64,000 nucleotides of DNA from Telopea speciosissima. Its lineage: Eukaryota; Streptophyta; Magnoliopsida; Proteales; Proteaceae. The stretch covers positions 12,783,568 through 12,847,567 of the forward strand of contig NC_057925.1 in assembly GCF_018873765.1 (NCBI RefSeq), given 5' to 3'. The position numbers and the translations under genes are program-made. The notes beneath the pieces are model-generated. The model searched no databases. It was not told where the DNA came from and saw nothing but the letters and a program-made list of their open reading frames with translations. Shown one piece after another: positions 11,282 to 21,717 of the stretch. Every line of letters begins with the position of its first letter. Within the stretch, counting starts at the first letter, position 1.

Positions 11282-11506
11282 TATTGACTGAATATGGAGT
11301 TCCCATTCTTGGGAACTCAATATTTGGTTAGCACATAATATTCACACAATATTCTCAGGATTCTCATATCACACAAAATCAGTTTTCATATCATGTAGTA
11401 TCTTATGTAATCTCTATGTAATCTCACCTACTACGAATGCTGTAATTTTATATATCCACCTCTCCATTGAGAGGAAATCAATGAAGATCAAATCATAATT
11501 CCGTTA
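11282..11506 (+). repeat. LTR1 of the three-LTR copia element, 225 bp
   Basis: Starts TATTGACTG and ends TTCCGTTA directly before the primer binding site TGGTATCAAGAGCC (11507-11520). The first 47 bases contain a hairpin: 11287-11304 pairs with 11311-11328 around a 6-base loop. A TATA-like TTATATATCC lies at about 11448. LTR1 differs from LTR2 at about six positions by eye. Confidence 0.85.
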
Positions 11507-11520
11507 TGGTATCAAGAGCC
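11507..11520 (+). other. Primer binding site of the copia element
   Basis: TGGTATCAAGAGCC is the initiator-Met tRNA complement with one inserted A compared with the usual TGGTATCAGAGCC. The same 14-mer with one change follows LTR2 (15805 onward), and only its first seven bases follow LTR3. Confidence 0.8.
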
Positions 11521-11604
11521 AAAAGGCTCACGCCCATTCCAATCTGACTTTTTTTTCTTCTTTTTTTTTCTCTACTTTCGTCTTCTCTTCTTTGTTGTAT
11601 CTTC

Positions 11605-14600
11605 ATGGCGACCTCTCCCTCCCTTTCAGATTCGTCTTCTCTTGCCATAGATTCAACCAGTTCTTCTTCAGCAAAATTATTCTCTTCATTACCTTCAGCT
11701 CATCACTATGTGTCTTTAAAGTTGACACCCACTAATTACCTTGCTTGGCGGAAACAGATTACAGCCTTTCTCAAAGGGCAGCGGCTGTACTCCTATGTTG
11801 ATGGATCTAAGCCCTACCCTCTATCAGGTGATGGCGTCGATGATTGGCAGCAACAGGATTCTGCCATTACTAGCATGTTATTAGCATCCCTGTCCGATGA
11901 AGTTTACTCTGCAGTACTTGATAAGGAGTCAAGCCATGACATATGGATCACCTTAGAGCAGACTTATGGGTCGACCTCTCCTACTCGACTCATGATGTTG
12001 AGCACTTCTCTTCATAATCTCAAGCAAAAACAAGATGAAACTGTGGGCACCTATCTTCAGCGCGCAAAACTCATCACCGATGAGTTTGCTGCCACCGGTA
12101 ATCCACTCAAACCAGCAGACTTTAATACTTATGTTCTTCGAGCCTTGTTGCCTGATTTACAGGGCATTGTGCCCTCCATTCTTGCTCGGCCTGAACCGCC
12201 TTCCTATTCGGAGTTGAGCAGCCTGCTCCTTAGTCATGAGAGCATACGGTCCTTCCAAAACTGCAAATTGATGATGCTGCACCACCCTCTCCAACCCCAT
12301 CTGCAAACAATGGTCAACGGACTATCTCTCAAGATAATGGCAGTCCCACTTCTGGCCGTGGCCCTGGCCGTGGGGGGGGGTGTGGATAGCCGGGTGGTAG
12401 TCGTTTTGGCCGAGGCCGTGGTGGCAGATTTGGCTTCTCCGGTGGTCGATTCCTTTGCACCATTTGTGGCAGAACAAACCACACTGCTGCCTATTGTTAT
12501 TATCGAAATACCACTCAACCTGGTTACCCAAACATCCATTTTACCCACCCATCTAATGTTCCAACAGCCCATCATACACAGCCACCTTTGCTACCCACAC
12601 CAACCTACCCGCCACCTTTCCAACCCTCTTCGGCTCTCACTTGGTATCCCGATACCGGAGCCACACACCATGTAACCCTTGATATTCATGCCTTGTCTTC
12701 CTATGACAGCTACGGGGGTGCGGATCAGCTGCACGTTGGAAACGGTAAGGGTTTACCCATTAAAAATATTGGTTATTCTCATTTACCTTCATCCTCTAAA
12801 AACCATTCTTTTCATTTAAATAATATTCTCCATGTCCCTTCCATTTCAAAATCGTTACTTTCAGTGCAAAAATTTGCTAGTGATAACAGTGTTTACTTTG
12901 AAATTCACCCTTCCTATTTTCTTGTCAAGGATCGGGCAACCAAGACCATTCTTCTCTCCGGTCCGAGTAAAGACGGGCTTTATCAATTACCAACTTCAGT
13001 TTCTCCTAGTCCGTCGGTTAATGTGGCTGAAAATTCTTCCATCGATCAGAGGCATCTACAGTTGGGACATCCTCATGAAAGTCTTCTCAAGTTTATGCTT
13101 AAAACCAATAATTTACCGTGTCGATCTACACGGCTTAGTTCAATTTGTTTTGCTTGTCAGTTTGGGAAGTCACATAGATTGGCTCTCCGAGAAACATTCA
13201 CTAAAAGCTTATTTCCTTTGGATTTGATTCATAGCGATGTGTGGGGCCCATCATCCACTGTTTCTTCAGATGGCCATCGCTATTTCGTGATATTTGTCGA
13301 TGATTGCTCTAATTACATCTAGTTTTATCCCTTAAAACAAAAATCGGACGTATTTGCTGTTTTTAAATCATATCAATTGCTTGTTGCATGTCTGTTTTCT
13401 AGGAAAATTAAATCAATCCAGACTGACTGGGGAGGGGAGTATAGGACTTTACCCAACTATTTCCAACAACTTGGCATTTCTCACCGTGTCTCCGCTCCAC
13501 ACACTCAGGAACAACAGGGGTTTGTGGAACGCCGACACCGCCATATTGTGGAAACCGGTCTAACTCTCCTTGCCCAGAGTTCAGTTCCCAAACATTATTG
13601 GCACTTTGCTTTTGATACAGCGATTTTCCTAATAAATCGCATGCCTTCTCGTGTGTCCAATAATGTCTCTCCTTTTCAACTTATCCATCACAAGGCGCCA
13701 GATTATTCCTTTCTGCGCATCTTCGGGTGTCTATGCTACCCATATCTTCGGCCATATAATAGTCACAAAATGGACTACAGGGCCCTCCCTTGCATATTCT
13801 TGGGGTACAGTCCATCCCATGCCGCTTATCGATGTTTGAATATTGCCACTGACCGCATGTATATAGCCCGCCATGTCATATTTGATGAGTCCAATTATCC
13901 CTTTAAAAACCCATCCATTTTGGGTCCTCCTCCCACACCCACGGGTTACCAGCCTTCTCCTTGGGCTGCAGCCCCTGTTACCACATCTCCTACCAATTCT
14001 TTTTTAAGCCCACCACCACCAGCCCAATCTCCACAAAACCAGCCCTTACCTGTTTCCCCTGTAGCACGGTCCACCTCAAATTCCCCTTTATCTCCACCAT
14101 CCCCACCCACAATAGTCCCTACAGACCACTCGTCCCCCCCCACCCAAGACTTACCTCACTCTCCCTCACCTCCCCTTCTTACACACCCAATCCAAGACTT
14201 ATATACCTCACCATCCCTAGCCAACACACACCAAACCACACCATCACCTAGCCATCCACCGCCACCACCTCCACAGCATCGACACTCAATGCGTCTTCGC
14301 TCTCACACCGCCCCTCATGCTCTTCTCACTACAAATTCACCATCAACCGAACCTACCTATTTTAGCCAAGCCAATAAACATCTTGAGCGGCGATCTGCTA
14401 TGGCAGACGAGATCAATGCCTTAATTAAAAATGGGACATGGTCCCTGGTGCCTAAGGTTTCACATATGAACATTGTTGGATGCAAATGAGTGTATAGAAT
14501 CAAAAGAAAGGTAGATGGCAGTTTGGAGCGTTACAAAGCTTGCCTAGTTGCAAAAGGGTTCCATCAAAAAGAGGGACTCGATTACACAAATACCTTCAGC

Positions 14601-15579
14601 CCAGTAATTAAGCCCACAACAGTTCGGGCTATATTGGCCATTGCAGTTTGTCATGGATGGCCCATAAGATAGCTAGATGTGAGCAATGCATTTCTGCATG
14701 GTAAGTTATCTGAAGAGGTTTATATGGAATAGCCACCAGGGTTTGTGGACCAGTCCATGCCTAATCATGTATGCAAATTGCACCGGTCTCTATATGGTCT
14801 TAAACAGGTGCCCAGGGCCTGGTTCCATCGTCTCTCCAGTTTTCTAATAGCCCAAGGTTTCATGGCTTCAAGAACAGATCCATCTCTATTTATCTTTAAG
14901 AAAGGGGGTGTCTTACTGTACTGCTTAATATATGTCGACGACATTCTGGTGACAAGTAACACACCTGCCACTCTTGGCCAGCCTTGCTTCTGAATTATCG
15001 ATCAAGGACTTGGGCCCTCTTCATTTCTTTTTGGGGATCGAAGCAATACCCCAGTCTCATGGGTTGATATTATCTCAAAATAGGTACATACAGGACCTAT
15101 TGACCCGAGCTGGAATGACAGATTGTAAGCCCATCTTGACTCCAATGTCCACCACCTCATCGGATTCAGGGGGTGCACCCATGACCGATCCAACAAAGTA
15201 CAGATCGATTGTGGGTGCCCTCCAATATGTGACGCTAACCAGGCCTGATGTATCCTTCGCAGCTAATAGGGTGTGTCAATTTATGCATAGTCCAACTAAG
15301 GAACACTGGTCACAGGTTAAATAGATCCTCAGGTATCTAAAGGGCACCTCCACTTCAGGGTTATATCTGGAAAAATCATGCAATCCAACACTCCAGGCCT
15401 TTTCTGATGTTGATTGGGCCGGGAACAACAGTGATACAAGATCCACAGGGGGCTATGCCATTTTCCTTGGACCGAATCTTATCTCCTGGACGACAAGAAA
15501 ATAGAAAACAGTGGTCCGGTCATCAACTGAATCTGAATACAAAGCTCTAGCTGATGCCACCGCTGAGCTCATATGGATG
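11605..15579 (+). pseudogene. copia gag-pol polyprotein, disrupted
   Basis: Gag begins at the ATG at 11605 with a UBN2-type domain (TPTNYLAWRKQITAFL). A one-base loss in the A-run at 12257-12260 shifts the frame. The zinc knuckle of CTICGRTNHTAAYC type is still readable at about 12455. Protease follows with the active site DTGA (12651), then integrase with its HHCC finger and catalytic residues in HSDVWGP, QTDWGGEY and VERRHRH. Reverse transcriptase has YVDD at 14931-14942, and RNase H has SDVDWAG and STESEYKALADA. Domain order protease-integrase-RT identifies Ty1/copia. Stops at 13320, 14487, 14670, 14730 and 15322 and a frameshift near 14990 inactivate it. RNase H is cut off at ELIWM exactly where LTR2 begins. 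Confidence 0.9.
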
Positions 15580-15804
15580 TATTGACCGAATATGGAGTTC
15601 CCATTCTTGGGAACTCAATATTCGGTTAGCACATAATATTCACACAATATTCTTAGGATTCTCATATCACACAAAATCAGTTTTCATATCATGTATTATC
15701 TTATGTAATCTCTATGTAATCTCACCTACTACGAATGCTGTAATTATATATATCCACCTCTCCATTGAGAGGAAATCAATGAAGATTAAATCATAATTCC
15801 GTTA
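15580..15804 (+). repeat. LTR2 of the three-LTR copia element, 225 bp
   Basis: Same length as LTR1. It follows the truncated RNase H with no polypurine tract and is itself followed by a primer binding site and a second gag. The hairpin arms ACCGAATATGGAGTTCCC (15585-15602) and GGGAACTCAATATTCGGT (15609-15626) pair with a single mismatch. Confidence 0.85.
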
Positions 15805-15904
15805 TGGTATCAAGAGCAAAAAGGCTCACGCCCATTCCAATCTGACTTTTTTTTTTGTTCTTTTTTTTTCTCTACTTTCGTCTTCTCTTCTTTGCTGTAT
15901 CTTC

Positions 15905-17013
15905 ATGGCGACCTCTCCCTCCCTTTCAGATTCGTCTTCTCTTGCCATAGATTCAACCAATTCTTCTTCAGCAAAATTATTCTCTTCATTACCTTCAGCT
16001 CATCACTATGTGTCTTGAAAGTTGACACCCACTAATTACCTTGCTTGGCGAAAACAGATTACAGCCTTTCTCAAAGGGCAACGGCTGTACTCCTATGTTG
16101 ATGGATCTAAGCATTGCCCTCTATCAAGTGATGGCGTCGATGATTGGTAGCAACAGGATTCTGCCATTACCAGCATGTTATTAGCATCCCTGTCCGATGA
16201 AGTTTACTCCACAGTACTTGATAAGGAGTCAAGCCATGACATATGGATCACCTTAGAGCAGACTTATGGGTCGACCTCTCCTACTCGACTCATGACGTTG
16301 AGCACTTCTCTTCATAATCTCAAGCAAAAACAAGATGAAACTGTGGGCACCTATCTTCAGAGCGCAAAATTCATCGCCAATGAGTTTGCTGCCACCGGTA
16401 ATCCACTCAAACCAGCAGACTTTAATACTTGTGTTCTTCGAGCCTTGCTGCCCGATTTACAGGGCATTGTGCCCTCCATTCTTGCTCGGCCTGAACCGCC
16501 TTCCTATTCGGAGTTGAGCAGCCTGCTCCTTATTTATGAGAGCATACGGTCCTTCCAAAAACTGCAAATTGATGATGCTGCACCACCCTCTCCAACCCCA
16601 TCTGCAAACAATGTTCAACGGACTATCTCTCAAGATAATGGCAGTCCCACTTCTGGCCGTGGCCCTTGCCGTGGGAGGCGTGGACAGCGGGGTGGTAGTC
16701 GTTTTGGCCGAGGCCGTGGTGGCAGATTTGGCTTCTCCGGTGGTCGATTCCTTTGCACCATTTGTGGCAGAACAAACCACACTGCTGCCTATTGTTATTA
16801 CCGAAATACCACTCTACTTGGTTACCCAAACATCCATTTTACCCACCCATCTAATGTTCCAATAGCCACCTTTGCTACCCACACCAACCTACCCGCCACC
16901 TTTCCAACCCTCTTCGGCTCTCACTTGGTATCCCGATACCGGAGCCACACACCATGTAACCCCTGATATCCATGCCTTGTCTTCCTATGACAGCTACGGG
17001 GGTGCGGATCAGC
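15905..17013 (+). pseudogene. Second, truncated copia gag plus start of protease
   Basis: A near-identical copy of 11605-12733. It begins at an equivalent ATG and carries stops at 16016 (TGA) and 16148 (TAG). It keeps the five-A run that the first copy has lost, so the zinc knuckle region reads through correctly (ICGRTNHTAAYC at about 16755). The sequence stops after the protease motif, at the equivalent of base 12733, and joins LTR3 directly. The different lesions show that the two copies decayed independently. Confidence 0.85.
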
Positions 17014-17250
17014 TATTGACCGAATACGGAGTTCCCATGCTTAGGAACTCAATATTCGGTTAGCACATAATATTCACACAATATTTCACACAATATTCTC
17101 AGGATTCTCATATCACACAAAATTAGTTTTCATATCATGTATTATCTTATGTAATCTCTATGTAATCTCACCTACTACGAATGCTGTAATTATATATATC
17201 CACCTCTCCATTGAGAGGAAATCAATGAAGATCAAATCATAATTCCGGTA
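17014..17250 (+). repeat. LTR3 of the three-LTR copia element, 237 bp
   Basis: Matches LTR1 and LTR2 but has an extra 12 bp from a local duplication (ATTTCACACAAT, about 17083-17094). It ends TTCCGGTA and is followed by TGGTATC and then by the inverted copy of the element's first bases. Confidence 0.8.
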
Positions 17251-17285
17251 TGGTATCGGGAACTCCATATTCGGTCAATACTTAT

Positions 17286-17909
17286 CATTTAAGTTTATTC
17301 TCTATCACTTTATTCGCTAGTATTTTCTATTTGTGTAATTTTCTTCTTTTTTTTTTTTTTTTGAGAGATTTTTTACACTCATCTTTAGGTATGAAATGGT
17401 CATTTACCGCATGCTCCTTGGGTAACCTATCTTGAGGTTTCCCTCAAGAGGAAGGGCAAATTTGGTGTTTACACCATCATCCTCAACGATGCCGATGCCT
17501 GAATCGCGAAGTTGGAAGAGGTTCTACTCTTGGGCTCACTTTGTTTTTTTTCTTCTTTACTCTTCTTATTCTTATAATCCGTAAGAGTTAAGAGGGAGGC
17601 AGCAATGGTGAGACACTAGCATTAGTGTTATCGGAGACAGAGGAGTTGGGTTTGATGGTGGATTGAGGACAAGAGCTTCTCGAGTCATTGGAAATTCGAT
17701 TTTGTTGTAGTTTGTGGTTGTGGTGTTGAGGGAAAGTCCAAAGAAAATGGGAGTAGTCTGCTGGTGGGTGCATGGGACCGTGGGACTGAGTGGCCTTTGG
17801 AACGACCCATGAGATGAGCCGAAAAAATTCAACCAGGGCTCGCAGGGTCTGAGTTGCAGGAATTGCATGGCGGGCTTGCTCGGAACCGGAACCAGGCGAG
17901 ATTACATGT
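17286..17909. other. Intergenic, nothing recognised
   Basis: A T-rich tract at 17346-17365, followed by sequence with weak open frames on the minus strand (17588-17989) rich in Ser, Pro and His. I recognise no domain and consider the frames fortuitous. Confidence 0.35.
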
Positions 17910-18720
17910 GCGGGTGGGATTGCAGGGATTTTTCTCCAATCCATTTCCCAATCTATAATTTCCCCTTGAGAGTACGACAGGTGGCACAACCAAATCTAAC
18001 GGTCTATTTTTGAATCCCTCCAATTAACCCTGGTTACACCTTTACCTAAAAAAAAAATAAAACCCTGGTTATACCAACCCAATAGGCTAACCCGGGTTGG
18101 TGTAACCAAACCTAACACTAACCCATGGTTAGACCAAATTCAAACTCTCATTTATCTTTCCTAGTTGCCTCATTTACGCCAAAATCTCTCAACCTTAACT
18201 TGGTCGCCCCTATCTCACCATGTTAAGCCGCCGGAGATGTCGAGGGTTAGTGGAGTTCCAGTCAACCCGACCGATTCATGCCTCTGCAACTTTAGCCGAT
18301 GGCTATAAACTCGCAACCTCGGAGAGAAGAAGATGGAGCAGATAAAATTCCATTTCATTCACACTTTGACTCCACCGAAGAAAATAGCTTAGGAAGTACA
18401 TAGGAGGAGCAGGAGGAGGGTATTGGAGATAGTTCTCCTCCTTGGCACTTCTTCAATGGCCATGGTGAGTTGGTTTATCTTGAAACCATTTCTTTTTTTT
18501 GATAGGTAGGGGGGGTATGTAGGATGTGAACCAAGAGGCTTGAACTCAAGACCTCCTGGTAGCAATGTGCCTTTACACACCACTAGCTACCAAGTGCGCT
18601 AGAAACTTGACCACCTTGAAACCCATTCTTATTCCTTATTTATTTATTTTTGACTCTACTTCTTCCTCACATGAATCCTTCTTTTTTTTTTTTTTTTTTT
18701 TTTGTATTGATTGATTCCAG
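17910..18720 (-). repeat. Dispersed repeat, copy 1 (partner at 51475-52200)
   Basis: Reverse complement of 51475-52200 over most of its length, including the AACCCTGGTTA-type blocks at 18020-18130 and the T-rich end at 18680. On the minus strand both copies contain a Kozak-like ACCATGGC start followed by MAIEEVPRRRTISNTL and a leucine run ending LLLCTS, then a stop at the same place. This could be a captured first exon with a signal peptide-like core. Copy 1 is split by the SINE at 18495-18615; copy 2 is not. Confidence 0.7.
18495..18615 (-). mobile_element. tRNA-derived SINE, minus strand
   Basis: On the minus strand the sequence has an A box (TGGTAGCTAGTG, 18581-18592) and a B box (GAGTTCAAGCC, 18537-18547) with tRNA-like spacing, and ends in a run of A. 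Flanking direct repeats are TTGAAACCATTTCTT (18480-18494) and TTGAAACCCATTCTT (18616-18630). The paralogous repeat at 51.5 kb carries a single uninterrupted copy of this target, which confirms the insertion. Confidence 0.85.
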
Positions 18721-18759
18721 AAATTTGTTTTATTTTAAGTAGATTTCATTGTAAGGCAT

Positions 18760-19766
18760 TGTTGGATAAAAGTTATATTTAATTTCATTATATCTCATTA
18801 TACTAAAGATTCAAAAGGTCTTTGTCACATGTGGTCTTTGTCTTTTGTCTAAAAGGTCTTTTCACCAATCTTATTTAAATTTGAATTTTCATTTCCCTCC
18901 ATATTTTGAGTTGCATTTGTGAAAGAACCAATATTGTTTAGTCCCACATTGGTTAGCTTCAAGGATGTGAGCTTGCTTATAAGTATTCATGGGTCCTTAA
19001 GGGACATGGGTTCCTTAGAGAGAAGTGTGTCCTCTCACTTGTGTGGGGGTTGGTCCGGGGTGCTTTTAAATCACGCGCGCGCCGAAACGAGCCGAGTCCG
19101 GGTCGGGTGTGGGTGTGGGTGTGGGTGTGTATAAATAAATATCTTATTTTTTGTTTTTATACATGCACCAATAAATATCTTATTTTTTGTTTTTATACAT
19201 GCACCAATAAATATCTTATTTTTTGTTTTTATACATGCACCTATAGTACCTATACGAGTGTGTATTGGTACCTGTACACACATAAGGAGACACTCGTACA
19301 GTACCTTTACAACCTGCCTCCACGTATTCTATATATATAAGGGTATTGGCAGGGGTAACTTCACTTCGTCTCTTCCTATTTTGTTGCTTCTCAAGGAGTG
19401 GTTCTTCTCTGTTTTCGTCAGAGAGTGTTTCTGTCTGTCCTTACTGTCTTTGTGTGTTGAGTATAGCTTTCAGACCCCTTCTGTAATCACTTTAGGAGTG
19501 CCGTCTTTAGTGATTAGTGGATCATTTCATCTTGGAGGTATAATCGCATTGTTCCCGGTCTGCACTAATAAGGGGCAATTAAAGACCTCAAGGAGAGTGT
19601 CATTTAGATACGACTTGATCCAACCTACTGTCTCCTTTTGCGATATCCTGCAACTAACAAGTACGTATATTTATTAGATTATTTATACTCTTGTTTCGTA
19701 CTGCGGTTTATGCTTTTATTACTGTTTGTATTCTTATATTGTTCTGCCCATAGTCTGGTGATAACA
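18760..19766 (+). mobile_element. Solo LTR of a copia element (candidate)
   Basis: Begins TGTTGGATAAAAG and ends GGTGATAACA. It is flanked by GGCAT (18755-18759) and GGCGT (19767-19771), a possible 5-bp duplication with one mismatch. It contains the block TAGTCCCACATTGG, shared in form with the copia LTR at 31515, and a TATA box (CTATATATATAAGGG, about 19328). No primer binding site follows, so this looks like a solo LTR. Limits are inferred. Confidence 0.5.
19134..19241. repeat. Minisatellite: three exact 36-bp repeats
   Basis: The unit begins AATAAATATCTTATTTTTTG and ends ATACATGCACC. It is repeated three times without a mismatch (19134-19169, 19170-19205, 19206-19241). It lies inside the solo LTR candidate, about 90 bp upstream of the TATA box, and follows a GGGTGT run. 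Confidence 0.95.
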
Positions 19767-20024
19767 GGCGTTGGTGTTGATTTCACATATAGAGTTTGGT
19801 GTGTCTACCGATCAAGCTTATTAGTCTGTTAAACTCAGCACTGTGTTCCAAATGTTTGATAAAATTTGTAAATATGATTCCTTTCCTCTTAAATTTTCAT
19901 CAGAGTAGGAAATACATAGTGCCAGGCTTTTCTCTCAACAGTTCCTTTCACTTTCACCTGCAGATTCATTATAACCCAGTCAAATGTTCCAGTTTCTACC
20001 CAAGAGTTGATAATTTTTATTTTG

Positions 20025-20790
20025 GGTGAATAAATAATTTAATTCATTACCAAAGAAAAGAAGGGGGGAGAGAGAGCGTACAAGGGCACAAAGCCACAAA
20101 TAAATTACAAGGCCCACCTGGGAGGAGGCTAAGCCTGTAAAAACCAAAGGCCACATACCTAGATAAGAAAGCCCATGAAACATAAAAGCCCACAAGAGCT
20201 AAGAAGCCCAAGAGAAAGAGATGGGCAGCCAAGACAATTCTAGGTAGGGAACCACAAACCCTAAACTAACTATCTCAGCTCAGCTTGGACCAGCCGCCAA
20301 GACAAAAAATAGAGCATCATCGGCAAACAAACAGCCGCTGCACAGGGGCGCTGGCCTTGTGGAGGACCACGGCCAAGCTTGAAGCAGGCCAAATGAAGGT
20401 GACAGCCATGTCGGAGAGGCACCGACCTTGCATAGGGCAACGGCGAAGAAGCTGCCGGCCAAGCATAGCTTGCAGAGAGCAGATCGACTATGCAGCTGGC
20501 AGAAGCACGACGTTAGCCGAGCGAGCCAGGCGGATCAGACAGAAGACTGACCGAGAAGGGCTTGCAGCCAAGAAGCTGCAGTCCAAGTGGGCAGGCGACG
20601 AGCGACAACTGAGAGCACCAGCGATGCAAGACATCAGGCGAGAGAGAGCGAGCAGGGCTGGAGGCAAAGGGATGAGTCATCAGACCAAGCGAAGAAGGCA
20701 ACCAGCAAGGGAGGAGGCCCAGCAAAGAGAGCAGATGTCAAAGACAAAAGCCCACGGAGCATCGCAACCAGGAACCCATTTTCTATAAGT
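20025..20790 (-). other. LINE-like 3' end and GC-rich sequence, minus strand
   Basis: On the minus strand the segment ends with GGTAATGAATTAAATTATTTATTCACCC and an A-rich tail, which is the form of plant L1 3' ends such as the one at 2870. The part at 20280-20790 is unusually GC-rich. A minus frame at 20280-20462 contains LFADDALFF, the look of a LINE reverse-transcriptase FADD motif, but the surrounding residues do not match. The plus-strand frame 20285-20788 is probably fortuitous. I regard it as a LINE-derived chimera of unknown history. Confidence 0.35.
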
Positions 20791-20809
20791 TCAAACTAGG
20801 GCTACGTTT

Positions 20810-20901
20810 GGTATGCATTATAGGTCCATTTCGTATTCTCGGATGTTAAAAATAGTAATTTTATCATCCAAGAATGTGAATTTGGCCTAGACCAACATAC
20901 C
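20810..20901. repeat. Short hairpin MITE, 92 bp
   Basis: GGTATGCATTATAGGTCC at the left pairs imperfectly with the right end, which reads inward as GGTATGTTGGTCTAGGCC. The next blocks (TTCTCGGATG and TTCTTGGATG) pair as well. The loop is TTAAAAATAGTAATTTTAT. Confidence 0.55.
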
Positions 20902-21027
20902 CTCTATAATATATCTTCCTCTTTTTTTCTTTTCTTTTTTTGTTGTTTTTTTGGTGCAAATATATCTCCCTCTTCTCTCTCTTTCTCTCGCTCTCACGTC
21001 TTCCCCTCTTCATCACTTCACTTCTCT

Positions 21028-21717
21028 TGTTAGGAATATATTCCAAATTCTTCGTTAAAAGATTAAGTCCTATTGATCTCTAGAATCTTATCTCAAAGGA
21101 CTCTTTCTCTTTCTTCTGGTGTTGGTTAGTGGAAGATTTTATTGTTTGAGATTTACCGATTCGAAGGTGATATTGGCGGATCAGAAGAAATTAATGGAGG
21201 TGGGAGGAAGTACCCAGATTCGAGCCAAGGAGGCATTTGATTTCTAAGTCATCGACTCTGTCTCAGTTTGACTCCTCAAGGAACGCTTTAGTTACCACAC
21301 TTCATAAATTGAAAGACAAAGTAAAGATACGTTCCTTTATTTCATTATTTGATATATACTCCTATTTTCTTCATTCTATTTTTTCTCTCAGAAGACAGTT
21401 GTTCTTGTGGGTTGAGGATTGTTGACTTCTGATGATTGGACTATTGTGTGGAGCTTCCGTGGGCTACGGAGCTTAAGGACTATATGGGTATTTTGGTAAA
21501 TTTCTTGTATAGGGTTTCGCTATAAATCTGTAGCGAGAGTTCGAAAAATTTGAGATAGGTATGAGTAACGAGCAACTGTAATCCGATTCTCCATTGATAG
21601 TGAAACAGATCTCATCTAACCGTTGACATAGGCAACCACGTAAATCCTTGTGCCCATTATGTGATTGTGTTTGCGTTTGTTCCTGTACTTTTCTACATCG
21701 TGTTAGGGTTCTACACA
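21028..21717 (+). mobile_element. Copia LTR, probably solo
   Basis: Begins TGTTAGGAATATATTCC and ends GGTTCTACACA. It contains CCATTGATAGTGAAACAGAT and ACCACGTAAATCCTTGTG, a block typical of the U5 region of many plant copia LTRs, and a TATA-like CTATAAATCTG at about 21529. There is no matching partner and no clear target-site duplication, so limits are approximate. Confidence 0.55.

Larger units (their letters stand above)
11282..17280 (+). mobile_element. Ty1/copia element with three LTRs and inverted U3 ends
   Basis: The element is flanked by an exact 5-bp duplication, CTTAT (11277-11281 and 17281-17285). The order is LTR1, gag-pol, LTR2, a partial gag, then LTR3. After LTR3 come the first seven bases of the primer binding site (17251-17257) and then 23 bases (17258-17280) that are the reverse complement of the element's first 23 bases (11282-11304, one mismatch). 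Both internal segments stop abruptly at the next LTR without a polypurine tract. Gag and pol features place it in Ty1/copia, possibly the Ale/Retrofit branch. All coding parts are broken. Confidence 0.85.

Noticed and set aside
12234..12575. Minus-strand frames opposite copia gag
   Set aside because: Shadows of the zinc-knuckle coding region.
17588..17989. 133-codon minus-strand frame
   Set aside because: No domain, unusual composition, and only its last part is shared with the paralogous repeat.
18495..18615. Functional tRNA gene
   Set aside because: A and B boxes are present, but the sequence does not fold as a tRNA, has a poly(A) tail and has target-site duplications; it is a SINE.
19134..19241. 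CRISPR-like array
   Set aside because: The three 36-bp units are contiguous without spacers, and the genome is a plant's.
20285..20788. 167-codon plus-strand frame rich in Arg and Gln
   Set aside because: GC-rich non-coding sequence opens several frames at once; the LINE-like 3' end suggests the opposite strand.
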